In this document: positions 43,407 to 46,966 of the stretch, in pieces
Layout: the number at the start of each line of letters is the position of its first letter
Position numbering within the stretch: position 1 is the stretch's first letter
NCBI GenBank assembly: GCA_001874005.1
Contig: MNYJ01000197.1
Location: 1 to 46,966, forward strand
Source: Desulfobacteraceae bacterium CG2_30_51_40
GTDB taxonomy: Bacteria > Desulfobacterota > DSM-4660 > Desulfatiglandales > Desulfatiglandaceae
Direction of reading: 5' to 3'
DNA length: 46,966 nucleotides
The notes under the pieces: generated by a model
The model's input: the letters and a program-made list of their open reading frames with translations, nothing else
What the model was told of the DNA's origin: nothing
The model's database searches: none
Translations under genes and position numbers: made by a program

Positions 43407-44627
43407 ATGAATGAAGTTAAGGAAAAGATATCAATTAGCAGGGTCATGCCCGATTACTGCCAGGAGCGATTCAAGGCTCACAGGAACCTCGCGCGCAAGA
43501 TCGCCCCATTCATGGAGGTAAACGATATACTGGAGATTATCAGGTCTGAGCTGAGGACCGCCATACCCCATGCCATGGAGGCCTGCGTACTGCTTCTTGA
43601 CCCTGACGCTAAGCAATATACGAGGCCTATGCAGTGCGCTCTTTACGACCGTCCCGTCAACTGCCTCATGTGCAAACGAAGCAGGCCCGCCGTCAAGAAG
43701 GCGATAAGGGAGAAGAAGGCAGTCATATTCCGGGCAAGCAGCCCGGTGCTTCGTCATGATGCGTCATTGGTAGAGATCGGCCCTGAGGCGGCCATGCCTG
43801 TTCTCCTCGGTGAAGAGGTAATTGCGGTCGTCAGCCTTGTCTCAGCACCCGGCGGGGATTTTCCCAGAAGGGATTTTCTCTTTCTCAAGGATTTTTCCGA
43901 AACGCTTGCAAACGTTATAATAACAGCCAGAAGACACTGGGAGACCACAAAAGAAAAGATACGCATCAGTAAGATGCTCGATCACCTTTCCTCATTTGTG
44001 CCTCAGTCCGTCAGGGTGATGGTTGAAAAGAATCCTGAACTCCTTACACAGGAAAAACAATTAAAGGAAGTGAGCATCCTGTTTCTCGATTTAGAGGGAT
44101 ATACAGCTCTCAGCCAGAGCTATTCCGAGGTGGAAGTAAATCGTCTTGTAGAAAGGCTTTTTTCAAGCTTTGTTGACCCGATACAGCGCTCAAAGGGCGA
44201 TATCAACGAGACCGCAGGCGATGGGCTTATGATAATCTTTAAGGAAGACGACGCCCTGACCAACGCTATTAACTCCGTCAAGGCAGCCTTTGAGATTCAC
44301 GAAAGGGTTACCGAGCTTAACGCCGCGCTTGACACCGGCATCAGGTCTATGCATGTGAAGATAGGAATAAATTCAGGGCAGGCGCTCCTGGGTATGACCA
44401 GGTTCAAGGGATCTCTCGATACCCGCATGACATTCACCGCAAGCGGACCGGTAACCAATATGGCAGCTCGTCTTGCAGCCCTGGCAAAAGGCGGGGAGAT
44501 TCTTATCGGAGAAGAAACCATGCGCCTTATTAGAGAACTCTGGCCTGTCTATGAGATCGGCGAGGCAAAGCTCAAGGGCTTCGATGGCCATGTGAAGGTA
44601 TTCTCCCTTACAAAGCCGGCCGCCTGA
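43407..44627 (+). CDS. GAF domain / class III nucleotidyl cyclase
   Basis: The 406-residue protein has a GAF-like sensor (about 25-180), a short coiled linker and a class III cyclase catalytic domain (about 215-400). Metal-binding Asp228 (LFLDLEGYT) and Asp272 (GDGLMIIF) are present, as are the transition-state pair Asn351 and Arg355 (NMAAR). The base-selecting Lys of adenylate cyclases is Glu268 (NETAGDG), as in guanylate cyclases; the second selector is Thr344, as in class IIIb enzymes. So the product could be cGMP or cAMP. The GAF domain holds Cys60, Cys77, Cys86 and Cys89 (CLMC), which might bind metal. The ATG is four bases after the molybdopterin gene, with AGGA inside that gene, so the two are coupled. 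Confidence 0.85.
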   Translation: MNEVKEKISISRVMPDYCQERFKAHRNLARKIAPFMEVNDILEIIRSELRTAIPHAMEACVLLLDPDAKQYTRPMQCALYDRPVNCLMCKRSRPAVKKAIREKKAVIFRASSPVLRHDASLVEIGPEAAMPVLLGEEVIAVVSLVSAPGGDFPRRDFLFLKDFSETLANVIITARRHWETTKEKIRISKMLDHLSSFVPQSVRVMVEKNPELLTQEKQLKEVSILFLDLEGYTALSQSYSEVEVNRLVERLFSSFVDPIQRSKGDINETAGDGLMIIFKEDDALTNAINSVKAAFEIHERVTELNAALDTGIRSMHVKIGINSGQALLGMTRFKGSLDTRMTFTASGPVTNMAARLAALAKGGEILIGEETMRLIRELWPVYEIGEAKLKGFDGHVKVFSLTKPAA

Positions 44628-44893
44628 AAAACCAAGTTTAAACCCTCTTTTTTTTAATATACCGTTATTTTAACGTAACCTGACGGAGACATCAAAGGAT
44701 TTTTCCCTGGGATATCCCGAATTTTGTTTGATCTGGGAAGAGGATAGGCGCATTCTAGCGGGATTGACCGGCAAACGGGTATTGACACCGTTTGATGGGA
44801 TATCGAGTAGCTCACGAGGCTCGAACCGGCTGCCCGCCTTTTTTCTGTCCGGATGGAAGGCGCAGGCGGCGTTTTATGACGGAGGAGGGTGAC
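44628..44893. other. Intergenic region before the acylase gene
   Basis: This 266-base gap has a T-run after the cyclase gene (44648-44657), without a strong stem. It also holds an AAACGG/CCGTTT inverted pair around 44774-44794 containing a TTGACA, and GGAGGAGGG as the ribosome-binding site of the next gene. There is no gene or tRNA. Confidence 0.4.
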
Positions 44894-46966
44894 ATGAAGA
44901 GGTGGATGTGGATTACGGTGATTGTGGTGGTGTGCATCCTGGCTGCTATCTCGGGTGGCGGGTATCTGTGGCTTCAGTGGCGGCTTTCAAAAGAACTCCC
45001 CCAGATAAACGGTGAAATCGCGCTCAATGGCATAAGAGAGAATATTGAGATCATCAGGGATGAATGGGGAGTACCCCATATATACGCGCAAAACGAAAAG
45101 GATCTATATTTCGCCTTCGGTTATGCCATGGCCCAGGACCGCCTGTGGCAGATGGATTTTCATCGAAGGCTTGGAAAGGGTGCGCTTTCCGAGATACTGG
45201 GTAAGAAGTTCATTGCTGTTGACCGCTATTTCAGGACCATTGCCGCTGCCGGCGCGGATACCAGTGTATCCGAGAAGATCGCCCCTCTCCTTGATGCCTT
45301 CTCAGAGGGCATAAACGCCTTCATGGATTCCCACAAGGGCAGGCTCCCGATAGAATTTACCATTCTCGGTTTCAGGCCTTCTCCCTGGACGCCTGAGGAC
45401 TATATCGCCGTCCTCAAGGTGGTCAACTGGGCGCTCAGCAGCGGCTGGCGCGTGGATATGACTGCCCGCAGAATGCTTGAAAAGGTGGGCGAGGAGCGTC
45501 TCAAGGAAGCCTTCCCGGGGTGGCCTGGCGACGCTCCGATCGTGATAAAGAATGAAAAACTCCTTAAAGCCGGCATTGATAGGACACAGGAGGTCCTGGC
45601 TCTCTTAGACGGGATATTTCCTCTGGGCGGTTCAGGGGCAAGCAACAACTGGGTTGTCTCAGGGGATAAGTCCTTATCCTGTAAACCCATCCTGGCAAAT
45701 GATCCCCATGTCTCTCTCACAAATCCTTCATTCTGGTGGGAGGTGCATCTGAGCTGCCCAACCATAGATGTGACGGGTTTTGCGGTTACGGGTGTGCCCG
45801 GCATTCCGGTAGGTCACACAGGGTCAACCGCATGGGGCGTAACCAATGTGATGACTGATGACGTGGACTTCTACGTCGAAAAGATCAATTCCAAAAATGC
45901 CGGGCAGTATCTCTTTAACGGAAAGTGGGAGGATATGAAGGTCATAAAGGAGACCATCGCCGTAAAGGGCGAGGCGCCCGTCGTGGAGGAGATATTTCTC
46001 ACAAGGCATGGGCCTGTCATTGAAAGACCCGATGCGGAGACTGCCATATCGGCCAGATGGGCCTTTTCAGAGAGGCCCCAGCCTGCCGACCCGGGCTATC
46101 TCCTCATAAAGGCAAAGACAGTCCAAGAGATAGGAATGGCGCTCAGCCGCTGGGAGCTTCCTGGACAGAACTTCGTCTTTGCGGATGCAGGAGGTGGAAT
46201 AGGATACTGGTGCTGCTCCCCGGTGGTGATAAGGGCAAAGGGAGAAGGCCTTCTTCCGGTACCGGGCTGGACGGATGAATACGAATGGAAGGGCTATGTC
46301 CCCCATGAGGAAAAGCCCCATGTAATCAATCCCGTAAACGGGGTCATCTTCACCGCCAACAACAGGCTCGCGGGCGAGGATTACCCTTATCAGATAACCA
46401 CCTATTGGGAGCCAGCCGATAGATCCCTGAGGATCAAGGAGCTTCTGGGGGCAAAGGAAAAATTCGCGCCTTCGGATTTTATGGCCATACAGATGGATGT
46501 CCTATCGGTTCTCGCAAGGCGGATTAATCCCTTGATGACTGAAGCCGTTAAAGATGCATTTCCCGATCAGAAGGCATCCGAACTTAAGGCGATACTTTCT
46601 TCCTGGGACTGCAGGATGGAAAAGGAGAGTGTAGCGGCCTCGATCTTTGAGGTTTTCTTCATCCATCTGCTTGACGCGGTATTCAAGGACGAACTGGGAG
46701 ATGAGTTGTATGCTGCCTACCTTAAGACGGTCTCCTTTCCGGCCAGGGCCATCGAGGCCATGGCGGAGGCGGATAAGTGTTTGTTCTGTGACGACATCTC
46801 GACCCCGGTAAAAGAGACCTTCAGAGACGCTGCTGCAAAGGCCCTGAAAAACGCGGTTACGGAGATTGAAGGGAAATTGGGCAGTGACATGAAGAAGTGG
46901 TACTGGGGTAGCCTTCACGCGCTTACCTTTGAGCATCCACTGGGGAAGAAAAGGCCGCTTGATCTC
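44894..46966 (+). CDS. Penicillin acylase family protein (3' end outside window)
   Basis: The 691 codons visible start at ATG 44894 after a strong GGAGGAGGG site. An N-terminal membrane anchor or signal (about 1-30, WMWITVIVVVCILAAISGGGYLWL) is followed by the alpha-chain pattern IIRDEWGVPHIYAQNEKDLYFAFGYAMAQDRLWQMD. The autoprocessing site is GGSGA-SNNWVVSG, with Ser250 as the new N-terminal nucleophile of the beta chain. ANDPHVSLTNPSFWWEVHL and TGSTAWGVTNV continue the family's substrate and calcium region. Members of this Ntn-hydrolase family hydrolyse amides, including beta-lactam side chains and acyl-homoserine lactones, in the periplasm. The specific substrate is not predictable. The frame is open to the window end. 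Confidence 0.92.
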   Translation, partial: MKRWMWITVIVVVCILAAISGGGYLWLQWRLSKELPQINGEIALNGIRENIEIIRDEWGVPHIYAQNEKDLYFAFGYAMAQDRLWQMDFHRRLGKGALSEILGKKFIAVDRYFRTIAAAGADTSVSEKIAPLLDAFSEGINAFMDSHKGRLPIEFTILGFRPSPWTPEDYIAVLKVVNWALSSGWRVDMTARRMLEKVGEERLKEAFPGWPGDAPIVIKNEKLLKAGIDRTQEVLALLDGIFPLGGSGASNNWVVSGDKSLSCKPILANDPHVSLTNPSFWWEVHLSCPTIDVTGFAVTGVPGIPVGHTGSTAWGVTNVMTDDVDFYVEKINSKNAGQYLFNGKWEDMKVIKETIAVKGEAPVVEEIFLTRHGPVIERPDAETAISARWAFSERPQPADPGYLLIKAKTVQEIGMALSRWELPGQNFVFADAGGGIGYWCCSPVVIRAKGEGLLPVPGWTDEYEWKGYVPHEEKPHVINPVNGVIFTANNRLAGEDYPYQITTYWEPADRSLRIKELLGAKEKFAPSDFMAIQMDVLSVLARRINPLMTEAVKDAFPDQKASELKAILSSWDCRMEKESVAASIFEVFFIHLLDAVFKDELGDELYAAYLKTVSFPARAIEAMAEADKCLFCDDISTPVKETFRDAAAKALKNAVTEIEGKLGSDMKKWYWGSLHALTFEHPLGKKRPLDL

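Noticed and set aside
44805-44840. Minus-strand GGTTCGAGCC resembling a tRNA T-arm
   Set aside because: The flanking bases do not form a five-pair T-stem, and no acceptor or anticodon arm can be fitted around it.

Overview
The window (about 47 kb, roughly 50% GC) looks like a chromosome segment of a Gram-negative bacterium, most likely an uncultivated anaerobic member of the Desulfobacterota (former Deltaproteobacteria). The evidence is outer-membrane machinery (TonB-dependent receptor, ExbB/ExbD/TonB, SurA, a LolB-like lipoprotein), a DUF3842-CooT pair, a chemoreceptor remnant with a PLDD-type C-terminal tail, a molybdopterin oxidoreductase, and several families of GC-rich interspersed repeats. 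The taxonomic call is inference; there is no rRNA or tRNA gene in the window.

Layout. 1-6163 (minus strand): a TonB-type energised transport locus. It runs, in transcription order, from an exported protein full of DxDxDGxxD calcium-type loops, through ExbB, ExbD and TonB, then a DUF3842-CooT pair, to a TonB-dependent receptor that carries an in-frame TAG and is cut by a hairpin-rich sequence at the window edge. 6544-11168 (plus): exported proteins, namely a 14-blade beta-propeller/Fn3-like/DUF4214 protein interrupted by one in-frame TAA, and a secreted alpha/beta hydrolase, followed by a decayed chemoreceptor remnant. 11555-20961: an MBL-fold hydrolase, a double-length (1755 aa) tandem UvrA, a DUF6765 protein, a zinc-ribbon rhomboid protease and a short DarP/YjgA-like protein. 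21079-26526: PgsA, RlmKL, a YhhQ-type transporter and a DUF4301 protein.

26984-44627 (plus) is a dense housekeeping block: ftsH-folP-coaX, then mfd-surA-rodZ-tyrS-rpoH-TPR protein-LolB-like lipoprotein, then a molybdopterin oxidoreductase directly followed by a GAF/class III nucleotidyl cyclase. Short spacers and stop/start overlaps suggest co-transcription of envelope biogenesis (SurA, RodZ, LolB-like), proteostasis (FtsH, RpoH) and DNA repair (Mfd) genes. The window ends inside a penicillin-acylase family Ntn hydrolase.

The most notable points are: the tandem UvrA; the calcium-loop repeat protein linked to ExbBD-TonB and a CooT nickel protein; two independent in-frame nonsense codons in exported-protein genes; a molybdenum enzyme with Asp in place of one cluster Cys; a cyclase with a guanylate-cyclase-like Glu; an RlmK half that has lost its usual motifs; and at least four families of intergenic repeats, some of which supply gene boundaries. 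I saw no CRISPR array, prophage, transposase gene or RNA gene.
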